Assembly (NCBI GenBank): GCA_025454255.1
Contig: JALOOU010000002.1
Span: forward strand, 62,001-126,000
DNA: 64,000 nucleotides
Source: Desulfobacterales bacterium
GTDB lineage: Bacteria > Desulfobacterota > Desulfobacteria > Desulfobacterales > SpSt-501
Direction: 5' to 3'
Part shown: in pieces, positions 36,131 to 44,102 of the stretch
How positions within the stretch are numbered: the first letter of the stretch is position 1
Layout of the letters: every line of letters starts with the position of its first letter
Notes under the pieces: model-generated
What the model saw: only the letters and a program-made list of their open reading frames with translations
Told to the model about the DNA's origin: nothing
The model's database searches: none
Made by a program: the position numbers and the translations under genes

Positions 36131-36843
36131 CGCTGCTATCGGTGGAGAACCTGAAGGTGTCCTACGGCAACATCAAGGCCCTGCACGGCCTGACGTTCGA
36201 TATCGCCGAGGGGGAGATCGTCTGCATCATCGGGGCCAACGGCGCCGGCAAGAGCACCACCCTGAAGGCCGTTTCACGCATGGTGCCGGTGGAGGCCGGC
36301 TCCCGCATGACGCTCGACGGCAAGGACCTGCTGCGCTACCCCGCGGACCGGGTGGTCAGCGAACTGGGCGTCTCCCACGTGCCGGAGGGGCGGCGGCTGT
36401 TTGAAAACCTGACGGTGATGGAGAACCTGAAGCTGGCCACCTTCGCCCGCCGGGATGCGGAGCGCATCCGGCCGGATCTCCAGCGGGTGTTTGCCATCTT
36501 TCCGCGCCTGGAGGAGCGCCAGAACCAGAAGGCGGGCACGATGAGCGGCGGAGAGCAGCAGATGCTCGCCGTGGGCCGCGCCTACATGAGCGGCCGCCGG
36601 GTGATGCTCCTCGACGAGCCCTCCATGGGGTTGGCCCCGCTGCTGATGCTGAGCATGTTCGAGGCGCTGCGGGAGATCAACGCCGAGGGGACCACGATCC
36701 TGCTGGTGGAGCAAAACGCGCGCCTGGCGCTGAAATTCTCTCAGCGCGGCTATGTGCTCGAAAACGGCCGGCTGGTCATGGCCGGCCCCTCTCAGGATCT
36801 GCTCAAGGACCCGGAGGTCAAGAAAGCCTACCTGGGCGGCTGA
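36127..36843 (+). CDS. livF: Branched-chain amino acid ABC ATPase LivF
   Basis: This 238-residue ATPase has Walker A GANGAGKSTTLK, VPEGRRLFENLTVMENL, signature MSGGEQQMLAVGRAYM and Walker B VMLLDEPSMGLAPLL, the standard LivF pattern. It ends the liv operon and lies tail to tail with the DUF4340 gene after a 27-bp gap with no clear terminator. Confidence 0.95.
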   Translation: MTLLSVENLKVSYGNIKALHGLTFDIAEGEIVCIIGANGAGKSTTLKAVSRMVPVEAGSRMTLDGKDLLRYPADRVVSELGVSHVPEGRRLFENLTVMENLKLATFARRDAERIRPDLQRVFAIFPRLEERQNQKAGTMSGGEQQMLAVGRAYMSGRRVMLLDEPSMGLAPLLMLSMFEALREINAEGTTILLVEQNARLALKFSQRGYVLENGRLVMAGPSQDLLKDPEVKKAYLGG

Positions 36844-36870
36844 CGCCGGCGGGCCGCAGCCGCGCCTGGG

Positions 36871-37833
36871 TCACGGCGCTTTGCTCTCTGCGCGCAGCAG
36901 CGTCTGCGGGTCGACCATGAGCCGCTGCGCCTGGTCCCCCGCCAGCAGGAATGCCTGGTCGCTTTGCGAAGAGACGGCCGGGTGGGTCTTGTCGTCCCCG
37001 GACGGGGGGAAGACGGCGAGCGTGTGCTCGGCCGAGCCCCTGAGCGTGAGGGTATAGACGGGCTGTCCCAACCCGGATCGCTCCGCCTCGGGCAGGAACC
37101 GCTCGCACTGCAGCTCGGAGAGCTCGCCGACCAGCTGCCGCAGGCGCGCGCCGTCCGCCGGCTTTCCATCGGACCGCACCCAGGTCTCCGGGACCTCTGC
37201 GGCGCCGGCCGCAGTTCCCCCGGCGGCCTCCCCGCCTGAGCCCGGCTGGCGGCGGAAGACCGCCGTCGCCTGTTTCGCGGCGACCGCGACCTCCGTTATA
37301 TCCGCGCGCTGGAAGGCCAACACGGTCTTGTTGCGCAACTCTTCGGCCCCCCCCGTGAAGTAGAACCTGAAGTTGTCCTGGGCGTGGAAAACGCGTTCAT
37401 CCCCGGCCAACCGCACGAAGGTGTGGCGAAAAGAGGGGGCGACCTTGCCGATGTAGAGCTCGCGCCCCAGCCGGTCGCCCTGCCAGGCCTTGACGTGGAT
37501 GCGGTTGTCGTCGTCGAGCTCGTAGAGGGCGTAGTTCTTGGACTCCGCCACCAGCGCGGTCAGGCGGAGTCCGCTCAGCGCGGCGAGCATGTCCTGGATG
37601 CTTTTCGGGGCGGCCGCAAACCCCTGCGGCTCTATGATCCAGCGGCCGTCGCGCCGGGTCAACGTCACCACCTGGTTCTGCCGCGAAATCTCGATTTGGG
37701 TGATGTCGGCCGCCGCCAGGGAGGCTATTTCAGGCAGGCTGTAGCGCGTCCGGTCCTGCCCGCGCTGGAGCAGGTAGACCGACAGGGCCGCGATGACGAC
37801 CCCTAGTACGATGACCTCTTTCTTGATCTTCAT
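36871..37833 (-). CDS. DUF4340 membrane-anchored protein
   Basis: The 320-residue protein has one N-terminal membrane anchor (VIVLGVVIAALSVYLL). A repeated beta-rich extracytoplasmic region follows, with VVTLTRRDGRWIIEPQGFAA typical of DUF4340. The family usually follows a GldG-like gene in an ABC-2 operon, as here. ATG at 37833 has AAGGAT upstream. The function is unknown; a partner of the GldG-like protein is likely. Confidence 0.87.
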   Translation of the reverse strand: MKIKKEVIVLGVVIAALSVYLLQRGQDRTRYSLPEIASLAAADITQIEISRQNQVVTLTRRDGRWIIEPQGFAAAPKSIQDMLAALSGLRLTALVAESKNYALYELDDDNRIHVKAWQGDRLGRELYIGKVAPSFRHTFVRLAGDERVFHAQDNFRFYFTGGAEELRNKTVLAFQRADITEVAVAAKQATAVFRRQPGSGGEAAGGTAAGAAEVPETWVRSDGKPADGARLRQLVGELSELQCERFLPEAERSGLGQPVYTLTLRGSAEHTLAVFPPSGDDKTHPAVSSQSDQAFLLAGDQAQRLMVDPQTLLRAESKAP

Positions 37834-37859
37834 GCCGGTAATCCTTTTGGCCGCCGAGC

Positions 37860-40055
37860 TCATTCGCCTGCGGCGGCGAACATCGCCTGGATCCTGCGTT
37901 TGCGGGCGGAACGCCGCACCCACACCCCTATTCCGAAAATGGCCACCAAAAACGGCAGCCCGGCGATGTTGAAAAACTTGATGAAGGTCCGCTCCCCGGG
38001 GCTGGTGTCGGCGAGCGGGTTGAAGGTCTGCTCCTTGGCCCGCAGGACGGCGATGTCCTCGCGGCCGTTTAGGGCGTCGACCGTGTTGAGCACAAACACC
38101 GTGTTGGCGCCCCGGCCGGTCTCGTCGATGACGATGTTCTTGAGCATGTCCGCAGAGCCCAGCACGAAAAGCTTCCCGGGTTTGCCCTTGGCGATGAACT
38201 GCCCCCGGTGCTCGACCTGCGCGAGGTCGATCGCGGCCGGGGAGGCGGCGGCCGGGTCCGCGGGTTTTTCCCCGGACGGCTCTGCGAGCTCTCTCACCGG
38301 CAGGGGCTTGCCGGCGAAGTAGCTCGGGAACTCGCCCTCCAGCAGATAGGCCAGCGGGCGGCTGCGCAGCTCCTCCTTGTCGGAGGGCGGCCGGAGGAAC
38401 ATGGGGTCGAGCGTGATGCGCTCCTTCATCTCCCAGGATTTTTCGGAGGAGGAGAAGAGCCGGTGGGCCCTGACCGACGAGTGGCGGGCCGCCTCCGGGG
38501 CGAGCTCCACCGGCGAGACCTTCACGGCCACCAGCCCCTTGATGTTGCGCATGAAGGCCAGCTCCTGGTTCATGAACTGGCGCTTGATGATCGGGGCGTA
38601 ATAGAGCGGGCGTTCGCCTCCGCCCATCTGCGGCGGCATCTGCTGGCGGTAGGCGTTCTCGTCCAGCACGATGGAGCGGCGGATCTCAACCCCGTAATGC
38701 GCAAGCAGCCGCTCTAAGCCGGTCTCAACGGGCACAAACACCGACGACTGGCCGGGCATCCCCGGGGCCCCCGTCGGCCGTTCATCGAAGGCGTCCAGGA
38801 CCAGGGCGAGGCTTTTGCCCTGCATCAGAAACTGGTCGATGCGGTAGAGCTCGTGCTCGCTGAACGGCTCCCGCGGGCTGACGACCAGCAGGCAGCCGAT
38901 GCCCTCCGGGATGGGGCCCTCGGTGATGTTCACGGGTTTGAGTGAGTAGCCGGAGGCCAGTTGCTCCCTCAGATTGCTGAACGCCTGGGGGTCGTCCTGG
39001 GGGCTGCCGGGGGCCGCGCCGCCCAGAATCGGCGCGGCGCGTCGGCCGGTCAAAATGCCCAGCCCGTCGTGGATTTCGATGAGGGTCTCGACGCTGTCGT
39101 TGATCATACGGGCCAAGGCCTCGCCCTCGATCAGCTTGTACTGCGTGCCGAGGATGGGCAGGCGCACGATGTCGATCAGGGGCAGGGCGATCTTGCGACC
39201 GCGGTGTTCGACCACCAGGCCGATCAGCCCCCGCCCGGCCTGGATTCGGCCGTCGTTGGAGGCCGGCCAGGAGAGCAGCAGGAGGTTGTCGGCCTGGGAG
39301 AGCTCCTCCAGGTTGGCGTCGGCCGGGGGATCGAGGAAGCTGAAGGCCAGCTTGCCGTAGGTGCGGGCATTGAGCGTCCTCACGGCGCGTTCGACCTCGC
39401 CGGGCAAATCCGGAAGACCCTTCAACCCCATCAGGGGGGCCACCGTCTTGAGCGCCGCAGACATGACCAGTTTGACCTGGATGTGGCCTTGCACCTGCAG
39501 CAGGGCGCTGATTTTGTTGTTCATTTTGCGCATGGCGGTGGTGAGGCGGTACTCGAGCCCATCGGTCGTGGTGATGTTGGCGACCTGCTCGATCAGGTCC
39601 CCGTGGATGATGACCAGGCTCATGTAGGCCCGCTGGAACTTGACCTCGTCCTTCTCGATGGCCTGGATCTGCACCGGGTGAATCCCGTAGGAGCCGGCCA
39701 GCTTCTGGTTGTCGCGCGCCTCCGCGGTCATGTCCCCGTCTTCGGCGCTGACGTCGCGGAAGCGGTAGTTGAAAAGCCGGGGGTTGTGGTTGGCGTACTC
39801 CTCCAGCAGATCGCGCAGGGCCTGCTCGACGGCATTGTAGGGCGGGGGCAGGTTGCGGCTGAAGAAAACGTCGATGGTCAGGGGCTCGGAGAGGGTCGCC
39901 ACGACCGTGCGGCTGGCCTCGGAAAGAGACAACACATTGCCCCGGGTCAGGTCGAAGCGGGCGAAAATCGTCGACGCGGCCATGTTGATCAGCACGACGG
40001 CGATCACATAGAGGCCGAACGTGACGAGGCCGGTGGAGCGTTTGGGTCGAGGCAT
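37860..40055 (-). CDS. GldG-like ABC accessory protein
   Basis: The 731-residue protein has an N-terminal membrane segment (LVTFGLYVIAVVLINMAAS), a long extracytoplasmic region of the GldG/ABC_transp_aux type (LSEPLTIDVFFSRNLPPPYN), and a C-terminal membrane segment before a basic tail (VRRSARKRRIQAMF). In Bacteroidetes GldA, GldF and GldG form a transporter needed for gliding; in other phyla the same set occurs without gliding. The role here is unknown. Confidence 0.87.
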   Translation of the reverse strand: MPRPKRSTGLVTFGLYVIAVVLINMAASTIFARFDLTRGNVLSLSEASRTVVATLSEPLTIDVFFSRNLPPPYNAVEQALRDLLEEYANHNPRLFNYRFRDVSAEDGDMTAEARDNQKLAGSYGIHPVQIQAIEKDEVKFQRAYMSLVIIHGDLIEQVANITTTDGLEYRLTTAMRKMNNKISALLQVQGHIQVKLVMSAALKTVAPLMGLKGLPDLPGEVERAVRTLNARTYGKLAFSFLDPPADANLEELSQADNLLLLSWPASNDGRIQAGRGLIGLVVEHRGRKIALPLIDIVRLPILGTQYKLIEGEALARMINDSVETLIEIHDGLGILTGRRAAPILGGAAPGSPQDDPQAFSNLREQLASGYSLKPVNITEGPIPEGIGCLLVVSPREPFSEHELYRIDQFLMQGKSLALVLDAFDERPTGAPGMPGQSSVFVPVETGLERLLAHYGVEIRRSIVLDENAYRQQMPPQMGGGERPLYYAPIIKRQFMNQELAFMRNIKGLVAVKVSPVELAPEAARHSSVRAHRLFSSSEKSWEMKERITLDPMFLRPPSDKEELRSRPLAYLLEGEFPSYFAGKPLPVRELAEPSGEKPADPAAASPAAIDLAQVEHRGQFIAKGKPGKLFVLGSADMLKNIVIDETGRGANTVFVLNTVDALNGREDIAVLRAKEQTFNPLADTSPGERTFIKFFNIAGLPFLVAIFGIGVWVRRSARKRRIQAMFAAAGE

Positions 40056-40072
40056 ATCGGCGGCTCCTTATA

Positions 40073-40777
40073 TCAATGCCGGGCTTTGAGCACCAGGTTC
40101 GTGGCGTAAAGGCCGATGAATATCACGCTCGCAAAATAGACCAGGTTGCGGGTGTCGATGATCCCCCTGGCGATGGTGCGGAAGTGGACGTCGGCGGCCA
40201 GAGCGCTGAAGACCTGCAGCAGGTTGCGCGGCAGGAAAAAAAGCATCTGGCTGATGAGCGTCAGGGTAAAGCAGATCGCCGCCCCGACGATGAAGGCGAC
40301 GATCTGGTTGCGCGTCAAGCTGGAGGCGAAGAGGCCCACCGCGGAAAACGCCGCTCCCAGCAGCAGGGCGCCTAAGTAGCCGCCGGCCACGGGGCCCCAG
40401 TCCAGCGAGCCCAGCATCGCGACGGTGATGGGGTAGGCCAGGGTCGGCACCAGCATGGCCGCGATGAATGCCACGCAGGCCAGGAACTTGCCCAGGATGA
40501 CGTCGGCAAAGCCCACCGGCAGCGTCAGCAGGGTTTCGTAGGAGCCGATGTTGAACTCCTCGGCCAGCAGGCGCATGGTGAGCGCCGGCACGACGAAGGC
40601 GAAAACCGTCGGCAGCATCGCGAAGAAAGCGCGCAGACTGGCCTGGTTGAACAGGAAGAAGGTGGAGAAGAAAAACCAGCCCGTCACCAGAAGGAACATC
40701 GCGATCACGATGTAGGCGATGGGCGAGAGAAAATAGGCGTTAAACTCCTTGCGGCAGATGCGAAGGGCCTGGCGCAT
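40073..40777 (-). CDS. ABC-2 permease, GldF-like
   Basis: The 234-residue protein has about six membrane segments and starts MRQALRICRKEFNAYFLSPIAYIV, which is typical of GldF/NosY-type permeases. TMRLLAEEFNIGSYETLLTLPV is the cytoplasmic coupling region. It lies 1 bp after the ATPase gene and 17 bp before the GldG-like gene. Confidence 0.9.
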   Translation of the reverse strand: MRQALRICRKEFNAYFLSPIAYIVIAMFLLVTGWFFFSTFFLFNQASLRAFFAMLPTVFAFVVPALTMRLLAEEFNIGSYETLLTLPVGFADVILGKFLACVAFIAAMLVPTLAYPITVAMLGSLDWGPVAGGYLGALLLGAAFSAVGLFASSLTRNQIVAFIVGAAICFTLTLISQMLFFLPRNLLQVFSALAADVHFRTIARGIIDTRNLVYFASVIFIGLYATNLVLKARH

Positions 40778-40778
40778 G

Positions 40779-41714
40779 TCAGCTCTCCTTGGTCAGTTCC
40801 CGGAAAACGGCTTCGAGGCTCTGGGTATCCTGGTGGAAGTCCAGCAGGACCCAGTCCGTCTGCTTGATGCGGCGGTAGAGCTCCGGGCGCGGGTCGGGCG
40901 CCGGAGTGCAGATGATGGCGATCCGCACGAGGGGGCCTTCCTGCTCGAGCACCTCCAGGCGGGCGACCCCCGCCAGCACGCCGAGCTCCCGCGAGACCTG
41001 CGCGGCGTCCGCCTGGTCCAGTGTGATCAGGATGCGGCTGCCTCCGCCCAGGCGCTCCTTGAGCTCCGCTGTCTTGCTGTCGGCCACTATTTTGCCGCGG
41101 TGGATGATGGCCACCCGGTCGCAGGTGGCCTCGGCTTCGCTCAGGATGTGGGTGGAGAAGATGACCGTCTTCTCGCGGCCGATGCGCTTGATGATCTCGC
41201 GGATTTCGACGATCTGGTTGGGGTCGAGCCCCGAGGTGGGCTCGTCCAGCACCAGGACATCGGGGTCGGCCATCATGGCGTGGGCCAGCCCCACGCGCTG
41301 CTTGTAGCCCTTGGAGAGCGCGCTGATGGTCTGGTGCATGACCTCGTTGATGCCGCATAGGTCACCCAGCCCGCGGATCCGCTCGCTGCGGCGGTCGGGC
41401 GCCACCCCCCGGATCGCGGCCACGTACCGCAGATAGTCGTAGACCAGCATGTCGTGGTAGAGGGGCGCGGACTCCGGCAGGTACCCCAGCATGGCCTTGA
41501 TCGCGAGCGGCTGCTCCTCGATGCGGTGCTCTTTGACGCGGATGCTCCCGGCGGTGGGCCTCAGAAACCCCGTGAGCATGCGCAAGGTGGTGGTTTTCCC
41601 GGCCCCGTTGGGGCCCAGCAGCCCCAGAATTTCACCCTGCCGGGCGATCAGACTGATGCCGTCCACCGCGCAGACGTCGCCGAAATACTTGGTCAAACCC
41701 TCGATGTGGATCAT
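40779..41714 (-). CDS. ABC transporter ATPase, GldA-like
   Basis: The 311-residue ATPase has Walker A GPNGAGKTTTLRML, YLPESAPLYHDMLVYDYL, signature LSKGYKQRVGLAHAM and Walker B VLVLDEPTSGLDPNQ. The signature LSKGYKQR, in place of LSGG, is typical of GldA/ABC-2 ATPases. ATG at 41714 has AGGAG upstream, and a near-consensus promoter starts the operon. Confidence 0.92.
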   Translation of the reverse strand: MIHIEGLTKYFGDVCAVDGISLIARQGEILGLLGPNGAGKTTTLRMLTGFLRPTAGSIRVKEHRIEEQPLAIKAMLGYLPESAPLYHDMLVYDYLRYVAAIRGVAPDRRSERIRGLGDLCGINEVMHQTISALSKGYKQRVGLAHAMMADPDVLVLDEPTSGLDPNQIVEIREIIKRIGREKTVIFSTHILSEAEATCDRVAIIHRGKIVADSKTAELKERLGGGSRILITLDQADAAQVSRELGVLAGVARLEVLEQEGPLVRIAIICTPAPDPRPELYRRIKQTDWVLLDFHQDTQSLEAVFRELTKES

Positions 41715-41752
41715 GCGGATGCTCCTGAGTTTATATCGCAGGTGAACCAAAC

Positions 41753-41781
41753 TCTATAAAAAATCCTTGCAAACTTGTCAA
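41753..41781 (-). promoter_or_regulatory. Consensus sigma-70 promoter of the Gld-like operon
   Basis: On the minus strand TTGACA (41781-41776), a 17-bp spacer and TATAGA (41758-41753) are nearly ideal. The predicted start near 41746 gives a 32-base leader with AGGAG. Confidence 0.7.
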
Positions 41782-41978
41782 TAATAGATGCCGTTGCCCG
41801 CCGCAGCGGGCGCGGCGCCTGCCTGCCGGCGGTGTTGACTTTGCAGGGGAACCGCGCGAAAAGCATCTTCACATCTTGCCAGCGCGGCGCGCTGCCGACC
41901 GCCCCGGGATTCCGGTCTGCGGGATCTTGGGGGGTGTGAGCGCGGCGCGCAGCGTTCTACCGAGGAGGGGTTTTGCAG

Positions 41979-43442
41979 ATGGGAGGTTTCGGTCGTCTTG
42001 GGGTCTCTTGGGTTTGCCGAAGCGCTTTCGGGCTGTCCCTGGCCGCACTGGTGGCTTTCGGGCCGGTGGCAGATGCATCATCGGTGTCGGCGCAGGCCGC
42101 CGAGCCGCTTATGATCCCGGCCAGCTTCAGCCAGTTGGCGGAGATGGTCAGCCCGGCCGTGGTCAACATCCGCACCGTCAAGACCCTGAAAGGGGGCGGA
42201 CCGGTCTTTCGCAACTTCCAAAGAGGGCCCTTCGGCCGCGAGCAGCCGTTCAACGACTTCTTCGAGCGCTTCTTCGGCGAGGAGATGCAGCGCGAGTTCA
42301 AGCAACCGAGCCTGGGCTCCGGCTTCATCATCGACAAGGAGGGGTACGTGGTCACCAACAACCACGTCATCGAAGATGCCGACCAGATCAAGGTCAAACT
42401 GGGCGACGAGAAGGAGTTCGACGCGCAGGTCATCGGCCGCGATGCCAGCACGGATTTGGCTCTGCTCAAAATCAAATCGGTGCAGGACCTGCCGGTGGTC
42501 AAATTGGGGGACTCCGCGCAGCTTAAAATCGGCCAATGGGTGGTGGCCATCGGCAGCCCCTTCGGACTGGAGCGCACCGTGACCGCCGGCATCGTCAGCG
42601 CCAAGGGCCGTGTGATCGGCTCCGGCCCCTACGACGACTTCATCCAGACCGACGCCTCCATCAACCCCGGCAACAGCGGCGGACCGCTGATCAACATGAA
42701 AGGCGAGGTGGTCGGCATCAACACCGCCATTGTCGCCAGCGGCCAGGGCATCGGCTTCGCCATCCCCATCAACCTCGCCAAGGGCATCATCGCCCAGCTC
42801 AAGACCGGCGGCGAAGTCACGCGCGGCTGGCTGGGAGTGGCCATTCAGGACGTGAGTCCGGAGATGGCCGATTATTACGGGGTTGAAGCCAAAAAGGGCG
42901 TCTTCGTGGCCGACGTGTTCAGAGGCGATCCGGCCGATGCGGCCGGGATCAAACCCAAGGACATCATCGTCGAGGTCAACGGTCAGAAGGTTGAGACCAC
43001 CCGTCAGCTCACCAGCCTGGTGGCCGACATTCCCGTGGGGCAGACGGCGAAAGTCAAGGTGCTGCGCGACGGCCAGCCCCGGACGCTCAACGTCAAGATC
43101 GGCAAACGCGATGACACCCGCACAGCTGCCCGAGGCGAGGCGCCTGAAAAGCGCAGCGAGGACCCGCTGGGCCTGAGGGTGTCGGCCTTGACGCCTGAGA
43201 TCGCCCAGCGCTTCACCATCGGCGAAACCGCCGGCGTGATCGTCACCGAAGTCCAGACGGGGAGCTCCGCCGAGGAGGCCGGGGTGCGCGTCGGGGACGT
43301 CATCAAGGAGGTCAACCGGATCGCCATCGAGTCGGTCGGCGACTACACCGCGGCGCTGAAGAAATTCGAGAAGGAGAAGACCCTGCAGCTCTTCATCTGG
43401 CGCAAAAACGCCGGGTTTCTGGTCCTCAAGCTGAAAAAGTGA
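41979..43442 (+). CDS. degP: Periplasmic serine protease, HtrA/DegP family (Do)
   Basis: This 487-residue protease/chaperone has a long N-terminal signal region (SAFGLSLAALVAFGPVADA), a trypsin-like domain with the triad at about H129 (TNNHV), D159 (STDLALLKI) and S233 (NPGNSGGPLI), and two PDZ domains (from about 280 and 400; TRGWLGVAIQDVSPEMADYY and VIVTEVQTGSSAEEAGVRVG). It degrades or refolds misfolded envelope proteins. ATG at 41979 follows GAGGAGGGG; a TTG two codons earlier is less likely. Confidence 0.95.
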   Translation: MGGFGRLGVSWVCRSAFGLSLAALVAFGPVADASSVSAQAAEPLMIPASFSQLAEMVSPAVVNIRTVKTLKGGGPVFRNFQRGPFGREQPFNDFFERFFGEEMQREFKQPSLGSGFIIDKEGYVVTNNHVIEDADQIKVKLGDEKEFDAQVIGRDASTDLALLKIKSVQDLPVVKLGDSAQLKIGQWVVAIGSPFGLERTVTAGIVSAKGRVIGSGPYDDFIQTDASINPGNSGGPLINMKGEVVGINTAIVASGQGIGFAIPINLAKGIIAQLKTGGEVTRGWLGVAIQDVSPEMADYYGVEAKKGVFVADVFRGDPADAAGIKPKDIIVEVNGQKVETTRQLTSLVADIPVGQTAKVKVLRDGQPRTLNVKIGKRDDTRTAARGEAPEKRSEDPLGLRVSALTPEIAQRFTIGETAGVIVTEVQTGSSAEEAGVRVGDVIKEVNRIAIESVGDYTAALKKFEKEKTLQLFIWRKNAGFLVLKLKK

Positions 43443-43507
43443 CCCCCGCACGCTCGGCCTTAGAGGAGCGCGGCACGCGAGCGCACCGCTTGAAAATCCG
43501 TTCGAAT

Positions 43508-43554
43508 TAAAACTGCGCAAGCCCCCGGCAGTGACGGGGGCTTGCGCAGTTTTA
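43508..43554. terminator. Bidirectional intrinsic terminator
   Basis: AACTGCGCAAGCCCCCG and its perfect complement flank a 7-base loop; with the A and T ends the stem reaches about 20 bp. It serves the protease gene on plus and the FmdB-like gene on minus. The FmdB-like stop codon (43554-43552) lies inside one arm. Confidence 0.9.
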
Positions 43555-43866
43555 GTCGGAGATGGTCTTCTTGATGTCGGGGATGGTTTCGGGCTTGCCC
43601 CGAATCATGTAGCGGCTGTCCCGGCTGCGGGCGGTGACGTTCTCATAGACGCCCTCGTCCCGGCGGACGAGCTTGGTGAAGCCGAGATCGCGCAGCTCGC
43701 TGTCGGTCTTGGGCGTGTTGACATGGGTGCGGGAGATGACCTTCCGGACGACGCCCCTGCAGTGGGGGCAGCGGCTCAAGGCCTTTTCCGCCAGCGATTG
43801 GCGCTGCTCGAAGATTCTGCCTGACCGGCAGGGTTCGCCCAGGTGTTCATACTCGTAGACGGGCAC
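43552..43866 (-). CDS. FmdB-type zinc-ribbon regulatory protein
   Basis: The 104-residue protein starts VPVYEYEHLGEPC, matching the N-terminus of the FmdB/CxxC_CXXC_SSSS family (MPxYEY). It has the second cysteine pair (RCPHCRG), but the first pair is degenerate (one Cys, with a His before). FmdB was linked to formamidase/amide gene control, but most members are uncharacterised. The GTG start at 43866 has a very strong AGGAGGA site, and the frame upstream is not needed. It overlaps the terminator at its end. Confidence 0.75.
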   Translation of the reverse strand: MPVYEYEHLGEPCRSGRIFEQRQSLAEKALSRCPHCRGVVRKVISRTHVNTPKTDSELRDLGFTKLVRRDEGVYENVTARSRDSRYMIRGKPETIPDIKKTISD

Positions 43867-44102
43867 GGCGCTTCCTCCTGCTGTCTTGCCGCTCACACGG
43901 ACGTAACGCCCCCATTTTATCATGCTCGCCCCCTTTTCCCAAGCCGTCCAAGTTCAGGCTAAAGTTTTATGCCAAACAGCCGATCGGATTCATAAATCAC
44001 ACCCGCGGGGGGGGGCGCATCGGCGGTCTCGGTCGCACCCGGGCGGCCGCGGCCGCTGCGCATTTCAGGAATTTATTCTCAGCGAAGACGAAACGGCGTT
44101 CA

